A stretch of DNA of 64,000 nt from Luzula sylvatica (lineage: Eukaryota; Streptophyta; Magnoliopsida; Poales; Juncaceae): the NCBI GenBank assembly GCA_946800325.1, contig OX326959.1, positions 45,755,566-45,819,565 of the forward strand, in the 5' to 3' direction. This document shows, one piece after another, positions 11,141 to 23,273 of this stretch. Positions within the stretch are counted from its first letter, which is position 1; the number at the start of each line of letters is the position of its first letter. Both the position numbers and the translations under genes were made by a program. A model generated the notes under the pieces. The model was not told the origin of the DNA. It saw only the letters and a list, made by a program, of their open reading frames with translations, and ran no database searches.

Positions 11141-12149
11141 CTATTTTGGTCTATTTTAGAAAAAATGATAATTGATATTATTTAAGGTGTTAGACTTCAG
11201 TTTTTGATTTTTTGAAAAAAATTGGAAAAAGTGAAATTTGTATGTGTTAGTCTTCAATCACGGAATTTTTTGAGAAAAACATGAAAAATGAAGTATTTTT
11301 CACATTTTAGAGAACTATTTTGGTATTTTTTAGAAAAAATGATAATTGATATTTTTGAAGGTGTTAGACTTCAGTTTTTGATTTTTTGCAAAAAATTGGA
11401 AAAATTGAAATTTGTATGTGTTACTCTTCAATCACGGAATGTTTTGAGAAAATCATGAAAAATGAAGTAGTTTGCTCATTTTAGAGAACTATTTTGGTCT
11501 TTTTTAGAAAAAATGATAATTGATATTTTTTAAGGTGTTAGACTTCAGTTTATGATTTTTATGCAAAAAATTGGAAAAATTGAAATTTGTATGTGTTAGT
11601 CTTCAATACCGGAGTTTTTTGAGAAAAACATGAAAAATGAAGTATTTTGCTCATTCTAGTGAACTATTTTGGTCTCTTTTACAAAAAATGATAATTGATA
11701 TTTTTTAAGGTGTTAGACTTCAGTTTTTGATTTTTTGCAAAAAAATGGAAAAATAGAAACTTGTATGTGTTAGTCTTCAATCACGGAATTTTTTGAGAAA
11801 AACATGAAAAATGAAGTATTTTGCTCATTTTGGAGAACTATTTTGGTGTTTTTTAGACTTCAGTTTTTGATTTTTTGCAAAAAATTGGAAAAATTGAAAT
11901 TTGTATGTGTTAGTCTTCAATCACGGTATTTTTTGAGAAAAACATGAAAAATGAAGTATTTTGCTCATTTTAGAGAACTATTTTCGTCTTTTTTGGAAAA
12001 AATGATAATTGATATTTTTGACGGTGTTAGACTTCATTTTCTAATTTTTTGCAAAAAATTGGAAAAATTGAAATTTGTATGTGTTACTGTTCAATCACGG
12101 AATTTTTGGAGAAAATCATTAAAAATGAAGTATTTTGCTTATTTTAGAT
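11141..12149 (+). repeat. Irregular satellite stretch with the first 140-bp monomer
   Basis: Monomers of mixed class. One at about 11652 carries CATTCTAGTGAAC, the marker of the 1880-bp HOR further right. The first 34-bp-deleted monomer has its fused TTAGA at about 11853, in a TTTTGGAGAAC background. No gene. Confidence 0.75.
11838..11862 (+). repeat. 34-bp deletion junction of a 140-bp short monomer (type example)
   Basis: T-tract then TTAGACTTCAG, where full monomers have TTAGAAAAAATG and, 34 bp later, GTTAGACTTCAG. The two TTAGA pentamers are fused into one. Other junctions lie near 14432, 17006, 18886, 21288, 24036, 26785, 28665, 30197, 31902, 33782, 41406, 48335, 48996, 50006, 50664, 52546, 52858, 52998, 54185, 57068, 61557, 61697, 63227, 63367 and 63857. 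Confidence 0.85.
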
Positions 12150-15100
12150 AACTATTTTGATATTTTTTAGAAAAAATGATAATTGATATTTTTGAAGGTG
12201 TTAGACTTCAGTTTTTTATTTTGTGCAAAAAATAGGAAAAATAGAAATGTGTATGTGTTAGTCTTCAATCCCAGAGTTTTTCGAGAAAAACATGAAAAAT
12301 GAAGTATTTTGCTCATTTTAGAGAACTACTTTGGTCTTTTTTAGAAAAAATGATAATTGATATTTTTGAAGGTGTTAGACTTCAGTTTTTGATTTTTTGA
12401 AAAAAATTGGAAAAATTGAAATTTGTATGTGTTAGTCTTCAATCACGGAATTTTTTGAGAAAAACATGAAAAGTGAAGTATTTTGCTCATTTTAGAGAAC
12501 TATTTTGGTCTTTTTTAGAAAAAATTATAATCGATATTTTTGAAGGTGTTAGACTTCAGTTTTTTATTTTATGCAAAAAATAACAAAAATAGAAATGTGT
12601 ATGTGTTAGTCTTCAATCCCAGAGTTTTTCGAGAAAAACATGAAAAATGAAGTATTTTGCTCATTTTAGAGGACTACTTTGGTCTTTTTTAGAAAAAATG
12701 ATAATTGATATTTTTGAAGGTGTTAGACTTCAGTTTTTGATTTTTTGCAAAAAATTGGAAGAATTGAAATTTGTATGTGTTAGTCTTCAATCGCGGAATT
12801 TTTTGAGGAAAACATGAAAAGTGAAGTATTTTGCTCATTTTAGAGAACTATTTTGGTCTTTTTTAGAAAAAATGATAATTGATATTTTTGAAGGTGTCAG
12901 ACTTCAGTTTTTGATTTTTTGCAAAAAATTGGAAAAATTGAAATTTGTATGTGTTACACTTCAATCACGGAATGTTTTGAGAAAATCATGAAAAATGAAG
13001 TAGTTTGCTCATTTTAGAGAACTATTTTGGTCTTTTTTAGAAAAAATGATAATTGATATTTTTGAAGGTGTTAGATTTCAGTTTTTGATTTTATGCAAAA
13101 AATAGGAAAAATAGAAATTTGTATGTGTTAGTCTTCAATCCCGGAGTTTTTCGAGAAAAACATGAAAAATGAAGTATTTTGCTCATTTTAGAGAACTATT
13201 TTGGTCTCTTTTACAAAAAATGATAATTGATATTTTTGAAGGTGTTAAACTTCAGTTTTTTATTTTTTGCAAAAAATTGGAAAAATTGAAATTTGTATGT
13301 GTTAGTCTTCAATCACGGAATTTTTTGAGAAAATCTAGAAAAATGAAGTATTTTGCTCATTTTAGAGAACTATTTTTGTTCTTTTTTAGAAAAAATGATA
13401 ATTGATATTTTTGAAGGTGTTAGACTTCAGTTTTTGATTTTTTGCAAAAAATTGGAAAAATTGAAATTTGTATGTGTTAGTCTTCAATCCCGGAGTTTTT
13501 TGAGAAAAACATGAAAAATGAATTATTTTGCTCATTTTAGAGAACTATTTTGGTCTTTTTTAGAAAAAATGATAATTGATATTTTTGAAGGTGTTAGACT
13601 TCATTTTTTGATTTTTTGCAAAAAATTGGAAAAATTGAAATTTGTATGTGTTACTCTTCAATCACGGAATTTTTTGAGAAAATCATGAAAAATGAAGTAT
13701 TTTGCTTATTTTAGAGAACTATTTTGATCTTTTTTAGAAAAAATGATAATTGATATTTTTGAAGGTGTTAGACTTCAGTTTTTTATTTTATGCAAAAAAT
13801 AGGAAAAATAGAAATTTGTATGTGTTAGTCTTCAATCCCGGAGTTTTTTGAGAAAAAAATGAAAAATGAAGTTTTTTGGTCATTTTAGTGAACTATTTTG
13901 GTCTTTTTTCGAAAAAATTATAATTGATATTTTTTAAGGTGTTAGACTTCAGTTTTTGATTTTTTGCCAAAAATTGGAAAAATTGAAATTTGTTTGTGTT
14001 AGTCTTCAATCACGGAATTTTTTGAGAAAAACATGAAAAGTGAAGTATTTTGCTCATTTTAGAGAACTATTTTGGTCTTTTTTAGAAAAAATGATAATTG
14101 ATATTTTTGAAGGTGTTAGACTTCAGTTTTTGATTTTTTGCAAAAAATTGGAAAAATTGAAATTTGTAGGTGTTAGTCTTCAATCCCGGAGTTTTTTGAG
14201 AAAAACATGAAAAATGAAGTATTTTGCTCATTTTAGTGAACTATTTTGGTCTTTTTTAGAAAAAATTATAATTGATATTTTTTAAGGTGTTAGACTTCAA
14301 TTTTTGATTTTTTGCAAAAAAATGGAAAAATTGAAATTTGTATGTGTTAGTCTTCAATCACGGAATTTTTTGAGAAAAACATGAAAAATGAAGTATTTTG
14401 CTCATTTTAGTGAACTATTTTGGTCTTTTTTAGACTTCAGTTTTTTATTTTTTGCAAAAAATTGGAAAAATTGAAATTTGTATGTGTTAGTCTTCAATCA
14501 CGGAATTTTTTGAGAAAATCATGAAAAATGAAGTATCTTGCTCATTTTAGAGAACTGTTTTGGTCTTTTTTAGAAAAAATGATAATTGATATTTTTGAAG
14601 GTGTTAGACTTCAGTTTTTGATTTTATGCAAAAAATAGCAAAAATAGAAATTTGTATGTGTTAGTCTTCAATCACGGAATTTTTTGAGAAAATCATGAAA
14701 AATGAAGTATCTTGCTCATTTTAGAGAACCGTTTTGGTCTTTTTTAGAAAAAATGATAATTGATATTTTTGAAGGTGTTAGACTTCAGTTTTTGATTTTA
14801 TGCAAAAAATAGCAAAAATAGAAATTTGTATGTGTTAGTCTTCAATCCCGGAGTTTTTTGAGAAAAACATGAAAAATGAAGTATTTTGCTCATTTTAGAG
14901 AACTATTTTGGTCTTTTTTAGAAAAAATGATAATTGATATTTTTTAAGGTGTTAGACTTCATTTTTTGATTTTTTGCAAAAAATTGGAAAAATTGAAATT
15001 TGTATGTGTTACTCTTCAATCACGGAATTTTTTGAGAAAATCATGAAAAATGAAGTATTTTGCTTATTTTAGAGAACTATTTTGATCTTTTTTAGAAAAA

Positions 15101-15700
15101 ATGATAATTGATATTTTTGAAGGTGTTGGACTTCAGTTTTTTATGTTATGCAAAAAATAGGAAAAATAGAAATGTGTATTTGTTAGTCTTCAATCCCGGA
15201 GTTTTTCGAGAAAAACATGAAAAATGAAGTATTTTGCTCATTTTAGAGAACTATTTTGGTCCTTTTTAGAAAAAATGATAATTGATATTTTTGAAGGTTA
15301 GACTTCAGTTTTTAATTTTTTGCAAAAAATTGGAAAAAATTGAAATTTGTATGTGTTAGTCTTCAATCACGGAATTTTTTGAGAAAAACTTGAAAAATGA
15401 AGTATTTTGCTCATTTTAGAGAACTATTTTGTTCTTTTTTAGAAAAAATGATAATTGATATTTTTGAAGGTGTTAGACTTCAGTTTTTGATTTTTTGCAA
15501 AAAATTGGAAAAATTGAAATTTGTTTGTATTAGTCTTTAATCCCGGAGTTTTTTGAGAAAAACATGAAAAATGAAGTATTTTGCTCATTTTAGTGAACTA
15601 TTTTGGACTTTTTTAGAAAAAATGATAATTGATATTTTTTAAGGTGTTAGACTTCAGTTTTTGATTTTTTGCAAAAAATTGGAAAAATTGAAATTTGTAT
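12150..15700 (+). repeat. 3.6-kb satellite block duplicated ~9.6 kb downstream, left copy
   Basis: Shares rare variants with 21760-25320 at offsets of 9605-9607 bp: ATAATCGAT (TCG at 12531 and 22138), TTTTATGTTATGC (15141 and 24746), a 140-bp monomer in a TTTAGTGAAC background (14431 and 24031 region), and GAAGGTTAGACTTC lacking TGT (near 15297 and 24898). Sharing of several independent variants and indels shows duplication rather than chance likeness. Boundaries approximate. Confidence 0.8.
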
Positions 15701-15709
15701 GTGTTAGTC

Positions 15710-17589
15710 TTCAATCACGGAATTTTTTGAGAAAAACATGAAAAGTGAAGTATTTTGCTCATTTTAGAGAACTATTTTGGTCTTTTTTAGAAAAAATGAT
15801 AATTGATATTTTTGAAGGTGTTAGACTTCAGTTTTTTATTTTTTGCAAAAAATTGGAAAAATTGAAATTTGTATGTGTTAGTCTTCAATCCCGAAGTTTT
15901 TTGAGAAAAACATGAAAAATGAAGTATTTTGCTCATTTTAGTGAACTATTTTAGTCTTTTTTAGAAAAAATGATAATTGATATTATTTAAGGTGTTAGAC
16001 TTCAGTTTTTGATTTTTTGAAAAAAATTGGAAAAAGAGAAATTTGTATGTGTTAGTCTTCAATCACGGAGTTTTTCGAGAAAAACATGAAAAATGAAGTA
16101 TTTTGCTCATTTTAGAGAACTACTTTGGTCTTTTTTAGAAAAAATGATAATTGATATTTTTGAAGGTGTTAGACTTCAGTTTTTGATTTTTTGCAAAAAA
16201 TTGGAAAAATTGAAATTTGTATGTGTTAGTCTTCAATCCCGGAGTTTTTTGAGAAAAACATGAAAAATGAAGTATTTTGCTCATTTTAGTGAACTATTTT
16301 AGTCTTTTTTAGAAAAAATGATAATTGATATTATTTAAGGTGTTAGACTTCAGTTTTTGATTTTTTGAAAAAAATTGGAAAAAGAGAAATTTGTATGTGT
16401 TAGTCTTCAATCACGGAATTTTTTGAGAAAAACATGAAAAATGAAGTATTTTTCTCATTTTAGTGAACTATTTTGGTCTTTTTTAGAAAAAATGATAATT
16501 GATATTTTTGAAGGTGTTAGATTTCAGTTTTTGATTTTTTGCAAAAAATTGGAAAAATTGAAATTTGTATGTGTTACTCTTCAATCACGGAATGTTTTGA
16601 GAAAATCATGAAAAATGAAGTAGTTTGCTCATTTTAGAGAACTATTTTGGTCTTTCTTAGAAAAAATGATAATTGATATTTTTTAAGGTGTTAGACTTCA
16701 GTTTTTGCTTTTATGCAAAAAATTGGAAAAATTGAAATTTGTATGTGTTAGTCTTCAATCCCGGAGTTTTTTGAGAAAAACATGAAAAATGAAGTATTTT
16801 GCTCATTCTAGTGAACTATTTTGGTCTTTTTTAGAAAAAATGATAATTGATATTTTTTAAGGTGTTAGACTTCAGTTTTTGATTTTTTGCAAAAAAATGG
16901 AAAAATAGAAATTTGTATGAGTTAGTCTTCAATCACGGAATTTTTTGAGAAAAACATGAAAAATGAAGTATTTTGCTCATTTTGGAGAAATATTTTGGTG
17001 TTTTTTAGACTTCAGTTTTTGATTTTTTGCAAAAAATTGGAAAAATTGAAATTTGTATGTGTTAGTCTTCAATCACGGAATTTTTTGAGAAAAACATGAA
17101 AAGTGAAGTATTTTGCTCATTTTAGAGAACTATTTTGGTCTTTTTTAGAAAAAATGATAATTGATATTTTTGAAGGTGTTAGACTTCAGTTTTTGATTTT
17201 TTGAAAAAAATTGGAAAAATTGAAATTTGTATGTGTTAGTCTTCAATCACGGAATTTTTTGAGAAAAACATGAAAAGTGAAGTATTTTGCTCATTTTAGA
17301 GAACTATTTTGGTCTTTTTTAGAAAAAATGATAATTGATATTTTTGAAGGTGTTAGACTTCAGTTTTTTATTTTTTGCAAAAAATAAGAAAAATAGAAAT
17401 GTGTATGTGTTAATCTTCAATCCCGGAGTTTTTCGAGAAAAACATGAAAAATGAAGTATTTTGCTCATTTTAGAGAACTACTTTGGTCTTTTTTAGAAAA
17501 AATGATATTTGATATTTTTGAAGGTGTTAGACTTCAGTTTTTGATTTTTTGAAAAAAATTGGAAAAATTGAAATTTGTATGTGTTAGTC
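15710..17589 (+). repeat. 11-monomer HOR (1880 bp), left group copy 1
   Basis: Eleven monomers, one of them the 140-bp short form, give 11 x 174 - 34 = 1880 bp. Markers recur 1880 bp apart: TCTTTCTTAG at 16651 and 18531, CATTCTAG at 16804 and 18684. Class markers include GATATTATTTAAGG, GGAAAAAGAGAAATT, TTTTTCTCATTTT and TTGCTTTTATGC. Phase of the unit is arbitrary. Confidence 0.85.
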
Positions 17590-19070
17590 TTCAATCACGG
17601 AATTTTTTGAGAAAAACATGAAAAGTGAAGTATTTTGCTCATTTTAGAGAACTATTTTGGTCTTTTTTAGAAAAAATGATAATTGATATTTTTGAAGGTG
17701 TTAGACTTCAGTTTTTTATTTTTTGCAAAAAATTGGAAAAATTGAAATTTGTATGTGTTAGTCTTCAATCCCGGAGTTTTTTGAGAAAAACATGAAAAAT
17801 GAAGTATTTTGCTCATTTTAGTGAACTATTTTAGTCTTTTTTAGAAAAAATGATAATTGATATTATTTAAGGTGTTAGACTTCAGTTTTTGATTTTTTGA
17901 AAAAAATTGGAAAAAGAGAAATTTGTATGTGTTAGTCTTCAATCACGGAGTTTTTCGAGAAAAACATGAAAAATGAAGTATTTTGCTCATTTTAGAGAAC
18001 TACTTTGGTCTTTTTTAGAAAAAATGATAATTGATATTTTTGAAGGTGTTAGACTTCAGTTTTTGATTTTTTGCAAAAAATTGGAAAAATTGAAATTTGT
18101 ATGTGTTAGTCTTCAATCCCGGAGTTTTTTGAGAAAAACATGAAAAATGAAGTATTTTGCTCATTTTAGTGAACTATTTTAGTCTTTTTTAGAAAAAATG
18201 ATAATTGATATTATTTAAGGTGTTAGACTTCAGTTTTTGATTTTTTGAAAAAAATTGGAAAAAGAGAAATTTGTATGTGTTAGTCTTCAATCACGGAATT
18301 TTTTGAGAAAAACATGAAAAATGAAGTATTTTTCTCATTTTAGTGAACTATTTTGGTCTTTTTTAGAAAAAATGATAATTGATATTTTTGAAGGTGTTAG
18401 ACTTCAGTTTTTCATTTTTTGCAAAAAATTGGAAAAATTGAAATTTGTATGTGTTACTCTTCAATCACGGAATGTTTTGAGAAAATCATGAAAAATGAAG
18501 TAGTTTGCTCATTTTAGAGAACTATTTTGGTCTTTCTTAGAAAAAATGATAATTGATATTTTTTAAGGTGTTAGACTTCAGTTTTTGCTTTTATGCAAAA
18601 AATTGGAAAAATTGAAATTTGTATGTGTTAGTCTTCAATCCCGGAGTTTTTTGAGAAAAACATGAAAAATGAAGTATTTTGCTCATTCTAGTGAACTATT
18701 TTGGTCTTTTTTAGAAAAAATGATAATTGATATTTTTTAAGGTGTTAGACTTCAGTTTTTGATTTTTTGCAAAAAAATGGAAAAATAGAAATTTGTATGA
18801 GTTAGTCTTCAATCACGGAATTTTTTGAGAAAAACATGAAAAATGAAGTATTTTGCTCATTTTGGAGAAATATTTTGGTGTTTTTTAGACTTCAGTTTTT
18901 GATTTTTTGCAAAAAAATTGGAAAAATTGAAATTTGTATGTGTTAGTCTTCAATCACGGAATTTTTTGAGAAAAACATGAAAAGTGAAGTATTTTGCTCA
19001 TTTTAGAGAACTATTTTGGTCTTTTTTAGAAAAAATGATAATTGATATTTTTGAAGGTGTTAGACTTCAG
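17590..19070 (+). repeat. 11-monomer HOR (1880 bp), left group copy 2, partial
   Basis: Follows copy 1 at an offset of 1880 bp until about 19070, where the expected GATTTTTTGAAAAAAATTGG monomer is replaced by one with TTTTTTATTTTTTGC. An extra A lies in the A-tract near 18910. The 2.4-kb tandem duplication begins inside this copy (18471). Confidence 0.75.
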
Positions 19071-20872
19071 TTTTTTATTTTTTGCAAAAAATTGGAAAAA
19101 TTGAAATTTGTATGTGTTAGTCTTCAATCCCGGAGTTTTTTGAGAAAAACATGAAAAATGAAGTATTTTGCTCATTTTAGAGAACTACTTTGGTCTTTTT
19201 TAGAAAAAATGATAATTGATATTTTTGAAGGTGTTAGACTTCAGTTTTTGATTTTTTGAAAAAAATTGGAAAAATTGAAATTTGTATGTGTTAGTCTTCA
19301 ATCACGGAATTTTTTGAGAAAAACATGAAAAGTGAAGTATTTTGCTCATTTTAGAGAACTATTTTGGTCTTTTTTAGGAAAAATGATAATTGATATTTTT
19401 GAAGGTGTTAGACTTCAGTTTTTTATTTTTTGCAAAAAATAAGAAAAATAGAAATGTGTATGTGTTAGTCTTCAATCCCGGAGTTTTTCGAGAAAAACAT
19501 GAAAAATGAAGTATTTTGCTCATTTTAGAGAACTACTTTGGTCTTTTTTAGAAAAAATGATAATTGATATTTTTGAAGGTGTTAGACTTCAGTTTTTGAT
19601 TTTTTGAAAAAAATTGGAAAAATTGAAATTTGTATGTGTTAGTCTTCAATCACGGAATTTTTTGAGAAAAACATGAAAAGTGAAGTATTTGCTCATTTTA
19701 GAGAACTATTTTGGTCTTTTTTAGAAAAAATTATAATCGATATTTTTGAAGGTGTTAGACTTCAGTTTTTTATTTTATGCAAAAAATAAGAAAAATAGAA
19801 ATGTGTATGTGTTAGTCTTCAATCCCAGAGTTTTTCGAGAAAAACATGAAAAATGAAGTATTTTGCTCATTTTAGAGAACTACTTTGGTCCTTTTTAGAA
19901 AAAATGATAATTGATATTTTTGAAGGTGTTAGACTTCAGTTTTTGATTTTTTGCAAAAAATTGGAAAAATTGAAATTTGTATGTGTTAGTCTTCAATCGC
20001 GGAATTTTTTGAGGAAAACATGAAAAGTGAAGTATTTTGCTCATTTTAGAGAACTATTTTGGTCTTTTTTAGAAAAAATGGTAATTGATATTTTTGAAGG
20101 TGTCAGACTTCAGTTTTTGATTTTTTGCAAAAAATTGGAAAAATTGAAATTTGTATGTGTTACACTTCAATCACGGAATGTTTTGAGAAAATCATGAAAA
20201 ATGAAGTAGTTTGCTCATTTTAGAGAACTATTTTGGTCTTTTTTAGAAAAAATGATAATTGATATTTTTGAAGGTGTTAGATTTCAGTTTTTGATTTTAT
20301 GCAAAAAATAGGAAAAATAGAAATTTGTATGTGTTAGTCTTCAATCCCGGAGTTTTTCGAGAAAAACATGAAAAATGAAGTATTTTGCTCATTTTAGAGA
20401 ACTATTTTGGTCTCTTTTACAAAAAATGATAATTGATATTTTTGAAGGTGTTAAACTTCAGTTTTTTATTTTTTGCAAAAAATTGGAAAAATTGAAATTT
20501 TTATGTGTTAGTCTTCAATCACGGAATTTTTTGAGAAAATCTAGAAAAATGAAGTATTTTGCTCATTTTAGAGAACTATTTTGTTCTTTTTTAGAAAAAA
20601 TGATAATTGACATTTTTGAAGGTGTTAGACTTCAGTTTTTGATTTTTTGCAAAAAATTGGAAAAATTGAAATTTGTATGTGTTAGTCTTCAATCCCGGAG
20701 TTTTTTGAGAAAAACATGAAAAATGAATTATTTTGCTCATTTTAGAGAACTATTTTGGTCTTTTTTAGAAAAAATGATAATTGATATTTTTGAAGGTGTT
20801 AGACTTCATTTTTTGATTTTTTGCAAAAAATTGGAAAAATTGAAATTTGTATGTGTTACTCTTCAATCACGG
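18471..20872 (+). repeat. 2.4-kb tandem duplication, copy 1
   Basis: 2402 bp, fourteen monomers including one 140-bp form (14 x 174 - 34 = 2402); an inserted and a deleted base also occur inside. It starts at AATGTTTTGAG (18471). Markers repeat in copy 2: CATTCTAG 18684 and 21086, TCTTTCTTAG 18531 and 20933, and a rare GTATTTGCTC missing one T near 19688 and 22088. Confidence 0.85.
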
Positions 20873-23273
20873 AATGTTTTGAGAAAATCATGAAAAATGA
20901 AGTAGTTTGCTCATTTTAGAGAACTATTTTGGTCTTTCTTAGAAAAAATGATAATTGATATTTTTTAAGGTGTTAGACTTCAGTTTTTGCTTTTATGCAA
21001 AAAATTGGAAAAATTGAAATTTGTATGTGTTAGTCTTCAATCCCGGAGTTTTTTGAGAAAAACATGAAAAATGAAGTATTTTGCTCATTCTAGTGAACTA
21101 TTTTGGTCTTTTTTAGAAAAAATGATAATTGATATTTTTTAAGGTGTTAGACTTCAGTTTTTGATTTTTTGCAAAAAAATGGAAAAATAGAAATTTGTAT
21201 GAGTTAGTCTTCAATCACGGAATTTTTTGAGAAAAACATGAAAAATGAAGTATTTTGCTCATTTTGGAGAAATATTTTGGTGTTTTTTAGACTTCAGTTT
21301 TTGATTTTTTGCAAAAAATTGGAAAAATTGAAATTTGTATGTGTTAGTCTTCAATCACGGAATTTTTTGAGAAAAACATGAAAAGTGAAGTATTTTGCTC
21401 ATTTTAGAGAACTATTTTGGTCTTTTTTAGAAAAAATGATAATTGATATTTTTGAAGGTGTTAGACTTCAGTTTTTTATTTTTTGCAAAAAATTGGAAAA
21501 ATTGAAATTTGTATGTGTTAGTCTTCAATCCCGGAGTTTTTTGAGAAAAACATGAAAAATGAAGTATTTTGCTCATTTTAGAGAACTACTTTGGTCTTTT
21601 TTAGAAAAAATGATAATTGATATTTTTGAAGGTGTTAGACTTCAGTTTTTGATTTTTTGAAAAAAATTGGAAAAATTGAAATTTGTATGTGTTAGTCTTC
21701 AATCACGGAATTTTTTGAGAAAAACATGAAAAGTGAAGTATTTTGCTCATTTTAGAGAACTATTTTGGTCTTTTTTAGGAAAAATGATAATTGATATTTT
21801 TGAAGGTGTTAGACTTCAGTTTTTTATTTTTTGCAAAAAATAAGAAAAATAGAAATGTGTATGTGTTAGTCTTCAATCCCGGAGTTTTTCGAGAAAAACA
21901 TGAAAAATGAAGTATTTTGCTCATTTTAGAGAACTACTTTGGTCTTTTTTAGAAAAAATGATAATTGATATTTTTGAAGGTGTTAGACTTCAGTTTTTGA
22001 TTTTTTGAAAAAAATTGGAAAAATTGAAATTTGTATGTGTTAGTCTTCAATCACGGAATTTTTTGAGAAAAACATGAAAAGTGAAGTATTTGCTCATTTT
22101 AGAGAACTATTTTGGTCTTTTTTAGAAAAAATTATAATCGATATTTTTGAAGGTGTTAGACTTCAGTTTTTTATTTTATGCAAAAAATAAGAAAAATAGA
22201 AATGTGTATGTGTTAGTCTTCAATCCCAGAGTTTTTCGAGAAAAACATGAAAAATGAAGTATTTTGCTCATTTTAGAGAACTACTTTGGTCCTTTTTAGA
22301 AAAAATGATAATTGATATTTTTGAAGGTGTTAGACTTCAGTTTTTGATTTTTTGCAAAAAATTGGAAAAATTGAAATTTGTATGTGTTAGTCTTCAATCG
22401 CGGAATTTTTTGAGGAAAACATGAAAAGTGAAGTATTTTGCTCATTTTAGAGAACTATTTTGGTCTTTTTTAGAAAAAATGGTAATTGATATTTTTGAAG
22501 GTGTCAGACTTCAGTTTTTGATTTTTTGCAAAAAATTGGAAAAATTGAAATTTGTATGTGTTACACTTCAATCACGGAATGTTTTGAGAAAATCATGAAA
22601 AATGAAGTAGTTTGCTCATTTTAGAGAACTATTTTGGTCTTTTTTAGAAAAAATGATAATTGATATTTTTGAAGGTGTTAGATTTCAGTTTTTGATTTTA
22701 TGCAAAAAATAGGAAAAATAGAAATTTGTATGTGTTAGTCTTCAATCCCGGAGTTTTTCGAGAAAAACATGAAAAATGAAGTATTTTGCTCATTTTAGAG
22801 AACTATTTTGGTCTCTTTTACAAAAAATGATAATTGATATTTTTGAAGGTGTTAAACTTCAGTTTTTTATTTTTTGCAAAAAATTGGAAAAATTGAAATT
22901 TGTATGTGTTAGTCTTCAATCACGGAATTTTTTGAGAAAATCTAGAAAAATGAAGTATTTTGCTCATTTTAGAGAACTATTTTGTTCTTTTTTAGAAAAA
23001 ATGATAATTGACATTTTTGAAGGTGTTAGACTTCAGTTTTTGATTTTTTGCAAAAAATTGGAAAAATTGAAATTTGTATGTGTTAGTCTTCAATCCCGGA
23101 GTTTTTTGAGAAAAACATGAAAAATGAATTATTTTGCTCATTTTAGAGAACTATTTTGGTCTTTTTTAGAAAAAATGATAATTGATATTTTTGAAGGTGT
23201 TAGACTTCATTTTTTGATTTTTTGCAAAAAATTGGAAAAATTGAAATTTGTATGTGTTACTCTTCAATCACGG
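20873..23273 (+). repeat. 2.4-kb tandem duplication, copy 2
   Basis: 2401 bp, starting at the AATGTTTTGAG of 20873. Both copies have ATAATCGAT (TCG at 19737 and 22138), a monomer pair with TCTAGAAAAATG, and GATAATTGACATTTTTG. After this copy the sequence runs into CACGGAATTTTTTGAG, as at 13660, whereas copy 1 runs into CACGGAATGTTTTGAG. The crossover therefore lies at the CACGGAAT box. Confidence 0.85.
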
